DNA of 7,778 bases from Thermodesulfobacteriota bacterium (GCA_025454125.1 JALOPA010000067.1:1-7778), one strand, 5' to 3'; shown: positions 1-6,120, counted from the first letter of the stretch. Numbers and translations are program-made. The notes: generated by a model not told the origin, from the sequence alone.

Positions 1-842
1 ACGGCCACCGCCACACTTACGGCGGTGAGAAACATATCGCGCAAGGGTTCCCCGAAGAGCACCCCTGTGAGCAGAACCAGCAGGCCGGCCAGGGCCCCGG
101 CAACCGCCAGGCTTTTGCCTACCTGGTCAAGCCGCTTCTGAAGAGGCGTCTGCTCGGGCGCCACCTCCTGGATCAGCGAGGCGATCTTGCCCAGTTCCGT
201 GTTCATGCCGGTGGTCACCACCACGGCGCTGCCCCTGCCGTAGGTGACCGCCGTCCCGAAATAGGCCATGTTGCGCCGGTCCCCCAGGGGAAGGTCCGGC
301 TCAGGGATCGGATCGATGTGCTTTTCCACAGCTTCCGACTCTCCGGTGAGGGCCGCTTCCTGAATGCGCAGGCCCGCGCTCTCCACCAGGCGGACGTCGG
401 CGGGCACCGCGTTGCCGGCCTCCAGCAAAACCACATCCCCCGGGACGAGATCCCGTGCGGAGAGCTCCTGCACGACGCCTTCCCGACGCACCCTCACCGT
501 GGGCACCGCCAGCTGTTTGAGCGCAGCCATGGCCCGCTCCGCCCGGTATTCCTGCACAAAGCCCAGCACCGCAAAGAGCACGACAATGGCCAGGATAGCC
601 ACTGTCTCCGTCCCCTTGCCCAGGAAGGCGGAAACCATCGCGGCTGCGATGAGGATGAGCACCATGGTTTCGGCGAATTGCTCCCCCAACATCCTCAGGG
701 CGCTCTTCCCTTTTCGCTCTTTCAGTTCATTAGGGCCGTGCGTCTCGATCCGGGTCTTGACTTCATCCGCGGTGAGTCCCTTCTCAGAGGAAGACAGGGA
801 TTGGAAAATTTCTGCTAAGGACTGAGTGTGCCAGGTGTTCAT
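1..842 (-). CDS. Cation-transporting P-type ATPase, P2A (PacL/SERCA-like), N-terminal part
   Basis: This is the N-terminal 280 residues of an ATP-driven cation pump of the inner membrane; the 3' part lies beyond the window edge. In order it shows a cation-ATPase N-terminal domain (about residues 1-55, with GPNEL at 36-40), two membrane helices (about 59-75 and 79-96), the actuator domain with PGD at 134-136, PAD at 147-149 and the dephosphorylation loop TGES at 166-169, a third helix (about 246-264) and the start of helix 4. The cut falls just before the expected PEGLP ion-binding motif, so the DKTGT phosphorylation site and the ion-site residues cannot be checked. This architecture fits calcium or related divalent-cation pumps better than heavy-metal P1B pumps, because there is no N-terminal CxxC metal-binding domain. 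The ATG at 842 is preceded by AAAGGAG (848-854, minus strand) with a 5-nt spacer. The ion is inferred, not shown. Confidence 0.94.
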   Translation of the reverse strand, partial: MNTWHTQSLAEIFQSLSSSEKGLTADEVKTRIETHGPNELKERKGKSALRMLGEQFAETMVLILIAAAMVSAFLGKGTETVAILAIVVLFAVLGFVQEYRAERAMAALKQLAVPTVRVRREGVVQELSARDLVPGDVVLLEAGNAVPADVRLVESAGLRIQEAALTGESEAVEKHIDPIPEPDLPLGDRRNMAYFGTAVTYGRGSAVVVTTGMNTELGKIASLIQEVAPEQTPLQKRLDQVGKSLAVAGALAGLLVLLTGVLFGEPLRDMFLTAVSVAVA

Positions 843-847
843 AAAGG

Positions 848-854
848 CTCCTTT
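848..854 (-). promoter_or_regulatory. Ribosome binding site of the P-type ATPase gene
   Basis: AAAGGAG on the minus strand lies 5 nt upstream of the ATG at 842-840 and fixes that start. The 8-bp periodic repeat begins at 857, immediately upstream, so the repeat runs right up to the translation signal. Confidence 0.75.
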
Positions 855-856
855 GA

Positions 857-1002
857 CAAAAGCAAGAAGGGACAAAGGGACAGAGTGGCAAAGGCACAAA
901 GCAGAAAAACCCTTCTTCTCAAACCCTATGTCCCTTTGCTCTTTTGGGCCTTTCTCCTTTTCTTACTTTGTGCCTTTGCGCCTCTGCATCTTTGTGCCTC
1001 CA
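857..1002. repeat. Inverted array of 8-bp periodic units, intergenic
   Basis: The right half (931-1002) reads as nine consecutive octamers with consensus NNCCTTTG, for example TCCCTTTG (931), TGCCTTTG (971) and CATCTTTG (987). The left half (857-904) reads as six octamers of the reverse-complement type, for example CAAAAGCA (857), CAAAGGGA (873), CAAAGGCA (889) and CAAAGCAG (897). The best-paired arms are 868-901 and 966-999: 28 of 34 positions are complementary, including a perfect 14-bp core ending at 901. The spacer is 905-930. The array can form one long hairpin. Small open frames crossing it have no ribosome binding site and periodic codons, so I do not call them genes. Function and origin are unknown. 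Confidence 0.8.
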
Positions 1003-1060
1003 TCCCGGTGAAAAACCGAACGGAAGTTTCCACGTGAAGGCGAGATCTTTTCTCTTATCA

Positions 1061-1098
1061 CCGTTGGGCAATAGGCCCTTTATAAGCCGCCCAAACGG
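1061..1098. other. Imperfect hairpin upstream of the flavoprotein gene
   Basis: CCGTTGGGC (1061-1069) can pair with GCCCAAACGG (1089-1098), with one bulged A. Inside it, GGC (1074-1076) can pair with GCC (1086-1088). The structure lies about 110 bp before the start of the plus-strand gene. It could be an operator-like dyad, part of an upstream leader or chance. No T-run follows, so it is not an intrinsic terminator. Confidence 0.3.
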
Positions 1099-1128
1099 GT
1101 TATGCAAGCTCATGAATTCCACGGGCTT

Positions 1129-1158
1129 TTTATAGCCCTGGAGCCCTGAAATTATGAT
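1129..1158 (+). promoter_or_regulatory. Candidate sigma70-type promoter of the FAD oxidoreductase gene
   Basis: TATGAT (1153-1158, five of six matches to the -10 consensus) is preceded, with an 18-bp spacer, by TTTATA (1129-1134, four of six matches to the -35 consensus). Transcription would begin near 1165 and give a leader of roughly 47 nt before the ATG at 1212. The call rests on weak motif matches only. The rest of 1003-1128 shows nothing beyond the dyad at 1061-1098. Confidence 0.3.
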
Positions 1159-1198
1159 TGCATCGAAAGAAAGGCGGTAATAATCTGGAATCACCATT

Positions 1199-1204
1199 AA
1201 GGAG
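1199..1204 (+). promoter_or_regulatory. Ribosome binding site that sets the FAD oxidoreductase start
   Basis: AAGGAG lies 7 nt before the ATG at 1212. This favours the ATG over the in-frame TTG at 1158, which would add 18 basic and polar residues in front of the FAD-binding motif. Confidence 0.8.
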
Positions 1205-1211
1205 ATCGGAA

Positions 1212-2489
1212 ATGAAAATCGTGATCGTAGGCGGGGGATGGTCCGGGTGCGGGGCCGCGCTATCAGCCGCAAAACAGGGTGCTGAAGTCGTCCTGATCGA
1301 GCGGACCGACATGCTTCTGGGGACCGGCCTCGTGGGCGGCATCATGAGAAACAACGGCCGCTTCACAGCAGCCGAGGAGATGATTGCCCTGGGGGGAGGC
1401 GATCTTTTTGATTTGACCGACCGGAATGCCCTGCACCGGAACATCGAGTTTCCGGGCCACCGGCATGCCTCTCTCTACAACGTGGCCAAGATGGAACCCA
1501 GCGTCAGAAAGCTCCTCCAGTCCAAGGGCATTCAGATTCTGACAAGAGCACGCATCACCGACGTGGAAATGGGCAACGGCGCGATCACGTCCATCACCGG
1601 CAAACGGGACGAGGACTCCTTGCAGATCAGCGGGGATGCCTTTGTCGATGCCACAGGCACAGCCGGCCCCCCGGCCAACTGCAACAAGTACGGCAACGGG
1701 TGCGTCATGTGCATCCTCCGCTGCCACTCCTTTGGAGGCCGGGTCAGCCTGACAGCCAAAGCGGGCGTCAAAGAAATGATCGGCCGCAAGGGAGACCAAG
1801 TCGGCGCCATGAGCGGCTCCTGCAAACTCCTCAAGGAGTCCCTGGATCCGCAGATCGTGAGCCTGCTTGACACAACCGGCGTAGCCGTGATCCCGCTTCC
1901 CGCGGCTAAAATCCTCAAAGGCAAGCTCAGCCTCAAGTGCTGCCAGCAGTACGCTATCCCCGCGTTCGAGGAGAATATCGTACTCCTCAACACGGGGCAT
2001 GCCAAGCTGATGACGCCTTTTTTCCCCCTGGATCTTCTTCGCGAGATTCCCGGCTTCGAAAACGCACGCTACGAAGACCCCTATGCCGGAGGCCAGGGGA
2101 ACTCCATCCGCTACATCGGCATGGCGCCGAGGGACGACGCCCTGGCGGTCCAGGGAGTGAAGAATCTTTTCTGCGGCGGCGAAAAGGCAGGGCTGCTCGT
2201 GGGACACACGGAAGCCATCTGCACCGGCACTCTGGCAGGGTACAATGCGGCTCGATGGATCAGGAAAGAGAAGCCCGTAGTGCTGCCAGACAGCCTCGCC
2301 GTCGGCGATGCCATCGCCTACGTGCGGCAGCAGATGAAGACCGAAGAGGGTTTGGGATTGAAGTACACCTTCTCCGGCTCGGTTTTCTTCGAGCGCATGA
2401 AGGCGAGGGACCTCTATTCCACGGATCCTAAAGTCATCCGCGAGCGGGTGCACAAGGCAGGACTGACCGACCTCTTCGCCGGGAAATAG
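1212..2489 (+). CDS. FAD-dependent oxidoreductase (FAD_oxidored-like) with four-cysteine cluster
   Basis: A 425-residue, probably cytoplasmic flavoprotein; no signal peptide or membrane segment is seen. The N-terminus is a Rossmann FAD-binding fold: a beta-strand KIVIV, then GGGWSG (residues 7-12, the GxGxxG motif), ending at acidic E30 where the FAD ribose would bind. DATG at 146-149 is the second FAD motif typical of this superfamily. The C-terminal stretch FCGGEKAG (320-327), then GTLAGYNAAR (339-348), resembles the FAD-closing segment of the GidA/TrmFO and FAD_oxidored groups. Between them lies C157-x6-C164-x2-C167-x3-C171, followed by C204 and adjacent cysteines 243-244, which suggests a metal, Fe-S or disulfide redox site (inference). 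The substrate is unknown. It is the only plus-strand gene here, divergent from the P-type ATPase and convergent with the ABC operon, so it is probably transcribed alone. The start rests on AAGGAG at 1199-1204 and on the position of the Rossmann strand. Confidence 0.85.
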   Translation: MKIVIVGGGWSGCGAALSAAKQGAEVVLIERTDMLLGTGLVGGIMRNNGRFTAAEEMIALGGGDLFDLTDRNALHRNIEFPGHRHASLYNVAKMEPSVRKLLQSKGIQILTRARITDVEMGNGAITSITGKRDEDSLQISGDAFVDATGTAGPPANCNKYGNGCVMCILRCHSFGGRVSLTAKAGVKEMIGRKGDQVGAMSGSCKLLKESLDPQIVSLLDTTGVAVIPLPAAKILKGKLSLKCCQQYAIPAFEENIVLLNTGHAKLMTPFFPLDLLREIPGFENARYEDPYAGGQGNSIRYIGMAPRDDALAVQGVKNLFCGGEKAGLLVGHTEAICTGTLAGYNAARWIRKEKPVVLPDSLAVGDAIAYVRQQMKTEEGLGLKYTFSGSVFFERMKARDLYSTDPKVIRERVHKAGLTDLFAGK

Positions 2490-2529
2490 AACTCACCACA
2501 GAGGCACAGAGGACACGGAGAGGAGTTTT

Positions 2530-2555
2530 TTTGTTCCGCCATCTGGCGGTACAAA
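2530..2555. repeat. Short hairpin inside the 226-bp element
   Basis: CCGCC (2536-2540) pairs with GGCGG (2545-2549) across the loop ATCT. After a T-T mismatch the stem extends by five pairs (2530-2534 with 2551-2555). The T-run lies on the 5' side of the plus-strand stem, so this does not have terminator polarity for the plus strand. Confidence 0.55.
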
Positions 2556-2623
2556 CAAAACCGTTGTGCCCTCAGAAAATCACATGGAGACGCTATAGCC
2601 TGTTCTGAAGGCGACGGAGGTCC

Positions 2624-2682
2624 TTTTCGCCTTTCGGTACCCCCACCTAAACGACTGGCGGGCAAGTCCCGAAAGGCGAAAA
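2624..2682. repeat. Perfect 14-bp inverted repeat nested in the 226-bp element
   Basis: TTTTCGCCTTTCGG (2624-2637) has its exact reverse complement at 2669-2682, separated by 31 bp. It lies just inside the right-hand outer arm, so the element has nested dyads. No T-run follows on either strand. Confidence 0.65.
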
Positions 2683-2725
2683 AATCCCCTCTGTGTCCTC
2701 TGTGTCTCTGTGGTGAGATCTCTTC

Positions 2726-3745
2726 TCACCTATTCCAGCAGGCCACCCAGTGTCCTGGGCTTCTTTCGGTCAGGATCGGGGCTTGTGCGGAGCAGTCACC
2801 TGTTCGCTGCGGGCAGCGGTTCTGGAACCGGCAGCCGGGCGGCGGGTTCAGCGGATTCGGAGCCTCTCCGGAATGAATGATTCGTTTTCGGGCCCGCTGG
2901 ATTTTGGGATCAGGCACGGGAACGGCCGAAAGCAGCGCCTGCGTGTAGGGGTGCGTCGGATTTTCGTAGAGGTCATCCCGTCCGGCGATTTCCATGAGGA
3001 CTCCGGCATACATGATGGCGATGCGGTGGGAGATGTGCCGCACCACGGCAAGATCGTGGGCGATAAAGAGATAGGCAATGCCCAGGTCCCGCTGGAGATC
3101 CTGCAGCAGGTTCACGATCTGTGCGCGGATGGAGACATCCAGAGCCGAGACCGGCTCGTCGGCCACGATGAACTCAGGGCTGAGAGCCAAAGCACGGGCA
3201 ATGCCCACCCGCTGGCGCTGGCCGCCGCTGAAGGCATGGGGGTAGCGGCTCCCTGCGTCCGGTGGAAGCCCCACCCGATCCAGCAGCTCACTCACCTTCT
3301 GGGCCGCGTCCTTCGAGCTTTTCACCGTGCCGTGGACGACCAATGGCTCTGCAACGATGTCGACGATTCTCATTCGCGGATTTAGGCTGGCATAGGGATC
3401 CTGGAAAACGAGCTGCATGTGACGGCGAAGGGGGCGCAACTCCTCATCGGTCGCCTGCGTGATGTCATCCCCTCTGAACATGATTCGGCCGCCGGCCACG
3501 GGAACGCGCCGCAGAATCGCACGGCCCGTTGTGCTTTTGCCTGATCCCGACTCGCCCACCAGCCCCAGGGTTTCTCCCGGTTTGATATCAAAGGAGACCT
3601 TCTCCACGGCATGAACCATCAGGAAACGCTGCCCCCAAAACCCGGTCCGGCCTGCATGGAAGCGAACGGTGAGGTTTTCAACGCGCACGAGAGGAGCGGT
3701 TGTTTCAGGGTTTACTTGCTTTGCGCTGGTTGTCAGGGGTTGCAT
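2726..3745 (-). CDS. Dpp/Opp-type ABC importer ATP-binding protein (F subunit)
   Basis: A 339-residue ATPase, the second of the two nucleotide-binding subunits that power a peptide/nickel-class importer at the cytoplasmic face of the membrane. It shows Walker A GESGSGKS (64-71), Q-loop Q115 in FQDP, signature FSGGQ (172-176), Walker B FIVADEP (192-198) and switch His230. The oligopeptide-transporter C-terminal extension follows: HPYTQALL (265-272), then cysteines 305, 311, 318 and 336 in the pattern that binds an Fe-S cluster in some DppD/F-like proteins. FSGGQ and the Dpp/OppF-like N-terminal insertion near 31-42 fit the F rather than the D type. The start at 3745 is the only upstream ATG before an in-frame stop at 3766-3764. 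Its Shine-Dalgarno match is poor because a heptad repeat begins 2 bp upstream. A GTG at residue 20 is an alternative but lacks a site too. It is the last gene of the operon. Confidence 0.94.
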   Translation of the reverse strand: MQPLTTSAKQVNPETTAPLVRVENLTVRFHAGRTGFWGQRFLMVHAVEKVSFDIKPGETLGLVGESGSGKSTTGRAILRRVPVAGGRIMFRGDDITQATDEELRPLRRHMQLVFQDPYASLNPRMRIVDIVAEPLVVHGTVKSSKDAAQKVSELLDRVGLPPDAGSRYPHAFSGGQRQRVGIARALALSPEFIVADEPVSALDVSIRAQIVNLLQDLQRDLGIAYLFIAHDLAVVRHISHRIAIMYAGVLMEIAGRDDLYENPTHPYTQALLSAVPVPDPKIQRARKRIIHSGEAPNPLNPPPGCRFQNRCPQRTGDCSAQAPILTERSPGHWVACWNR

Positions 3746-3746
3746 G

Positions 3747-3931
3747 TTGTCCGTAGTCCGTTGTCAGTGGTCCGTGGTCAAAAGAAAGTGACGAGTGACA
3801 AGTGACAAGTAACGAGTAAGGACCTTGGTTTTGTTTTGCTCTTATCTTGTCACTCGTCACTTGTCTCTTGTCACTGCCTTTTCAATTTTAGGCACTTCTT
3901 CTTGCTCTCTGCTCTAGGCTCCCTGCTTCTT
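3747..3931. repeat. 7-bp periodic array between the two ABC ATPase genes, partly palindromic
   Basis: Four blocks keep a 7-bp period. Block 1 (3747-3781): TTGTCCG, TAGTCCG, TTGTCAG, TGGTCCG, TGGTCAA. Block 2 (3788-3822): GTGACGA, GTGACAA, GTGACAA, GTAACGA, GTAAGGA. Block 3 (3847-3874): TTGTCAC, TCGTCAC, TTGTCTC, TTGTCAC. Block 4 (3904-3931): GCTCTCT, GCTCTAG, GCTCCCT, GCTTCTT. Blocks 2 and 3 are inverted relative to each other: 3787-3820 can pair with 3841-3875 at about 29 of 35 aligned positions around a 20-nt loop. Block 4 covers the stop codon and last five codons of the D ATPase gene. Block 1 ends 1 bp upstream of the F ATPase start codon, and another TTGTCAG (3730-3736) lies inside that gene. 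No gene is seen in the gap. Confidence 0.8.
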
Positions 3932-4906
3932 CGACGCACACCAGCAGGACACCATGCGGTTCTCTTCGTAAGCTGTCAGCGACGGCGAAAGCCCGCAAGC
4001 CTCTCCTGCCCGCTCGCACCGGGCTGCAAAGGCACATCCCTCCGGCGGGGAGATCAGATTCGGCGGCACCCCCTCGATGGCGATCATGCGCTCCGTGACC
4101 TCATCGGGCCGCGGAGTCGCCCTCAAAAGCCCCTGGGTGTAAGGGTGCACAGGCCTCTCGAAAATGTCCTCGGCAAGCCCCACTTCCACAATCTTGCCTG
4201 CATACATGACCGCCACCCTGTGGCTCATCTGGGCGATGACCCCGAGGTCATGGGTGATCATGATCACAGAGAGCTTGAGCCTCTCCTGAAGTTCTGCGAG
4301 AAGCTCAAGGATCATGGCCTGGATGGTCACATCCAGCGCGGTCGTCGGCTCATCGGCAATGAGCAGCTCCGGTTCGCAGGCAAGGGCAATGGCGATCATC
4401 ACCCGCTGACGCATGCCTCCGGAAAGCTCATGGGGAAACTGGTTCAGCCGCCGCTCCGGGGCGTTGATGTCCACCAGTTCCAGCAGTTCGACGGCACGTC
4501 GGAGAGCCTGCTTCTTTTCCATGCCCATGTGGTGGCGAAGCACTTCGGTGATCTGCGTGCCCACGGTGAACAGGGGGTTGAGGGAGGTCATGGGGTCCTG
4601 GAAAATCATGGTGATTTCCTTGCCCCGCACCTTCTCCAGGTACTCCCGTCCGCCGGGTCCGAGAAGAGACTTCCCTTTCCAGCGGATGCTGCCGGATACA
4701 ATTTCGCCGGGCGTCGTGATGAGCCCCATGACGGCCTGGACCGTGACGCTTTTTCCGGAACCCGACTCGCCCACGATCCCCAGAGTCTCCCCGTGGCCCA
4801 CATGGAGGTTCACCCCGCGAACCCCCTGAACCATGCCGCTCCGGGTCGTGAAATGGACCACGAGGTTTTCGATTTCAAGCAAGGGCTGTTGGTTAGCCAC
4901 AATCAT
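3914..4906 (-). CDS. Dpp/Opp-type ABC importer ATP-binding protein (D subunit)
   Basis: A 330-residue ATPase partnering the F subunit beneath the two permeases. It shows Walker A GESGSGKS (46-53), Q-loop Q103 in [10 protein letters not shown], signature LSGGM (161-165), Walker B LLIADEP (181-187), D-loop ALD (190-192) and switch His219. The peptide-transporter C-terminal domain includes HPYTQGLL (254-261) and [11 protein letters not shown] (287-297), with cysteines 291, 297, 304 and 321 as the possible cluster ligands. LSGGM and [10 protein letters not shown] are the usual D-subunit forms. Its length is normal. The ATG at 4906 is chosen because the frame closes at 4930-4928; AGGCGG lies about 8 nt upstream, and a GTG two codons in is also possible. 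The last codons and stop lie within a 7-bp periodic repeat. The 168-bp gap to the F gene and the 247-bp gap from permease C are long for such an operon. Confidence 0.95.
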   Translation of the reverse strand: MIVANQQPLLEIENLVVHFTTRSGMVQGVRGVNLHVGHGETLGIVGESGSGKSVTVQAVMGLITTPGEIVSGSIRWKGKSLLGPGGREYLEKVRGKEITMIFQDPMTSLNPLFTVGTQITEVLRHHMGMEKKQALRRAVELLELVDINAPERRLNQFPHELSGGMRQRVMIAIALACEPELLIADEPTTALDVTIQAMILELLAELQERLKLSVIMITHDLGVIAQMSHRVAVMYAGKIVEVGLAEDIFERPVHPYTQGLLRATPRPDEVTERMIAIEGVPPNLISPPEGCAFAARCERAGEACGLSPSLTAYEENRMVSCWCASKKQGA

Positions 4907-5153
4907 CGAGCGACCGCCTATGACATTTTACCTTTTCTCCCACCACTCTTGATGCGTCTGCAAGCTGTCGTCACCCCGGTGAAGACCGGGGTCCAGAAAA
5001 TCCGTAACGGATCAAAAACACTGAAATCCGGTTTTCCCCGGAATCACGGAACCGAAATTTTTTCGACTTCTTACGAGGCAACCACTCTTCGTTTTCTGTT
5101 TTGAGAGAGGCTCCCATGGCCATTTCCTGCGATTCTTTCAAAAAACCAAACCG
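4907..5153. other. 247-bp non-coding gap between permease C and ATPase D genes
   Basis: No gene is supported here. It holds the palindrome at 4971-4996, a small perfect dyad ATCCG-TAA-CGGAT (5000-5012) and an imperfect hairpin (CGGTT 5029-5033 with AACCG 5050-5054) followed on the plus strand by T5058-5063, where no gene would use it. On the minus strand, AAAAGGTAAA precedes an ATG at 4926 that is followed by one codon and then a stop. This could let ribosomes land before the D gene start 20 nt further on, but that is speculation. Confidence 0.6.
4971..4996. repeat. Compact palindrome resembling a dRS3-type dispersed repeat
   Basis: ACCCCGGT (4973-4980) and ACCGGGGT (4985-4992) form a perfect 8-bp stem around the tetraloop GAAG, flanked by TC on the left and CCAG on the right. 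The layout TCA-stem-loop-stem-TCCAG matches the dispersed repeats known from Neisseria (dRS3, ATTCCC...GGGAAT) and similar intergenic palindromes in many proteobacteria; that likeness is from memory. In the operon transcript it would form a strong hairpin with no following U-run, so it could affect mRNA stability rather than end transcription. Confidence 0.6.
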
Positions 5154-6119
5154 CTACACCCCCTCCTGTACGACTGGCCCGCGCTTTCGGCGGGCGCGCA
5201 TCTGGCGGGCAAACTGCTTTTCCCGCTCCTGCGGATCAGAGACCAACCGCATCCAACTGGCCACAAGGTTGATGGCGAGCACGGTGAGCGATATGGCGAT
5301 CCCCGGGAACGTGACGAGCCACCAGGCCCTGAACAGGTAGTTCTTGCCCGAGGCCACGTCCAGGCCCCATGAGGTGGCCGGCGGCTGGATGCCCATGCCC
5401 AGAAAGGAGAGCGCCGCCTCTGCCAGCACGATGCGGGCAAACTCGAGGATGGCCAGGGTCAGCAGCGGGGACGTGAGGTTGGGCAGGATGTGCCGGAAAA
5501 CGACCCGTGCCCCGCTGCACCCCACCACTTGGGCCGCTTCCACGTAGGCGGTCTGGCGGACCGACAGGACCGCGCCTCGGGTCATGCGGCCGTACACCAT
5601 CCACCCGTTGAAAGAAAGGACAAGAATGACGGTGAACATGCTGGGGCCGATGACGGCCAGGATGATGAGCGCGATGAGCAGGCCGGGAAACGCCACCTGC
5701 GTGTCGATCCATCGCATGATGAAGTTGTCCGTGCGTCCGCCGCGATAGCCGGCGATGAGGCCCAACACGGTTCCGAAAGTGCCTGCGACGAGGACAACGG
5801 AGGCGCCGACCATGAGGGACACCCGCGAGCCGTGAATCACGCGGGAGAGCACGTCTCTTCCCAGGTTGTCCGTACCCAGAAGGTGATTCCGGGTTCCGTT
5901 TTCATCCCACACGGGCGGCTTGAGGCGCGCGCGCAGATCCTGCGCCGTGGGACTGTGCGGTGCGATCACGGGCGCAGCCACCGCCATGAAAAGAAGAGCG
6001 GCAATCATGGCCATGCCGATGAAGCCGGCCTTGTCCCTCCACAGCTCCAGGAACAGGCTTTTCAGACTTCCGGCCCGGCGCTCCGCACCGCTTTGTGTCG
6101 TTTTCCCTTCGGCACTCAT
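5154..6119 (-). CDS. Dpp/Opp-type ABC importer permease (C subunit)
   Basis: A 321-residue inner-membrane permease. It begins with a cytoplasmic N-terminus, a first helix (about 31-53) and the typical C-subunit segment HLLGTDNLGRDVLSR (79-93). The binding-protein-dependent transport domain follows, with helices at about 98-124, 143-167, 218-241 and 267-292. The EAA loop that docks to the ATPases is EAAQVVG...ILPN (194-214). The C-terminus is a basic tail (about 297-315, rich in R and K), where many family members end soon after a DPR-like motif; here that motif reads SDPQ (294-297), a slight oddity. The ATG at 6119 starts 1 nt after the TGA of the B permease gene and has no strong Shine-Dalgarno sequence, so translational coupling is likely. 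Together with B it forms the translocation channel. Confidence 0.95.
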   Translation of the reverse strand: MSAEGKTTQSGAERRAGSLKSLFLELWRDKAGFIGMAMIAALLFMAVAAPVIAPHSPTAQDLRARLKPPVWDENGTRNHLLGTDNLGRDVLSRVIHGSRVSLMVGASVVLVAGTFGTVLGLIAGYRGGRTDNFIMRWIDTQVAFPGLLIALIILAVIGPSMFTVILVLSFNGWMVYGRMTRGAVLSVRQTAYVEAAQVVGCSGARVVFRHILPNLTSPLLTLAILEFARIVLAEAALSFLGMGIQPPATSWGLDVASGKNYLFRAWWLVTFPGIAISLTVLAINLVASWMRLVSDPQEREKQFARQMRARRKRGPVVQEGV

Positions 6120-6120
6120 G

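Larger units (their letters stand above)
2492..2717. repeat. 226-bp palindromic intergenic element with 32-bp terminal inverted repeats
   Basis: Arms 2492-2523 and 2686-2717 are inverted copies matching at 29 of 32 positions. Each is built from the octamer CACAGAGG and variants (2497-2504 and 2505-2512 are identical). The element begins 3 bp after the flavoprotein stop codon and ends 8 bp before the stop codon of the convergent ABC ATPase gene, so it fills the gap. The interior (2524-2685) has no credible open frame and carries two further dyads at 2530-2555 and 2624-2682. I see no flanking target-site duplication and no transposase. A MITE-like element or a hairpin-forming dispersed repeat are both possible. 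It may serve as a bidirectional transcript end, but no T-run typical of an intrinsic terminator is present. Confidence 0.8.

Noticed and set aside
826..1037. Short plus-strand open frames of 61 and 69 codons in the intergenic array
   Set aside because: They overlap the ATPase start and consist largely of the 8-bp periodic array, with no Shine-Dalgarno sequence.
1158..1211. Upstream TTG start for the flavoprotein
   Set aside because: It would place 18 basic and polar residues before the Rossmann strand. The ATG at 1212 has AAGGAG at an ideal distance.
1263..2453. A 396-codon open frame on the minus strand
   Set aside because: It is antisense to the flavoprotein gene, which has FAD motifs and a good ribosome binding site. 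The antisense product shows no recognisable domain.
2490..2725. Bidirectional intrinsic terminator between convergent genes
   Set aside because: Strong dyads exist, and GGTGAG/CTCACC pairs at 2712-2730, but no stem is followed by a T-run on either strand, so a classical terminator is not supported.
3747..3931. CRISPR-like array
   Set aside because: Units are 7 bp with no spacers and they occur in both orientations; CRISPR repeats are about 23-37 bp with unique spacers.
5029..5063. Plus-strand intrinsic terminator
   Set aside because: A weak stem is followed by a T-run, but no plus-strand gene leads into it and the stem has a bulge and a long loop.
3836..5104. A 422-codon open frame on the plus strand
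   Set aside because: It lies antisense to the D ATPase gene, which has all Walker and signature motifs. Its translation is low-complexity, rich in H, R and G, with no domain; it is a high-GC shadow frame.
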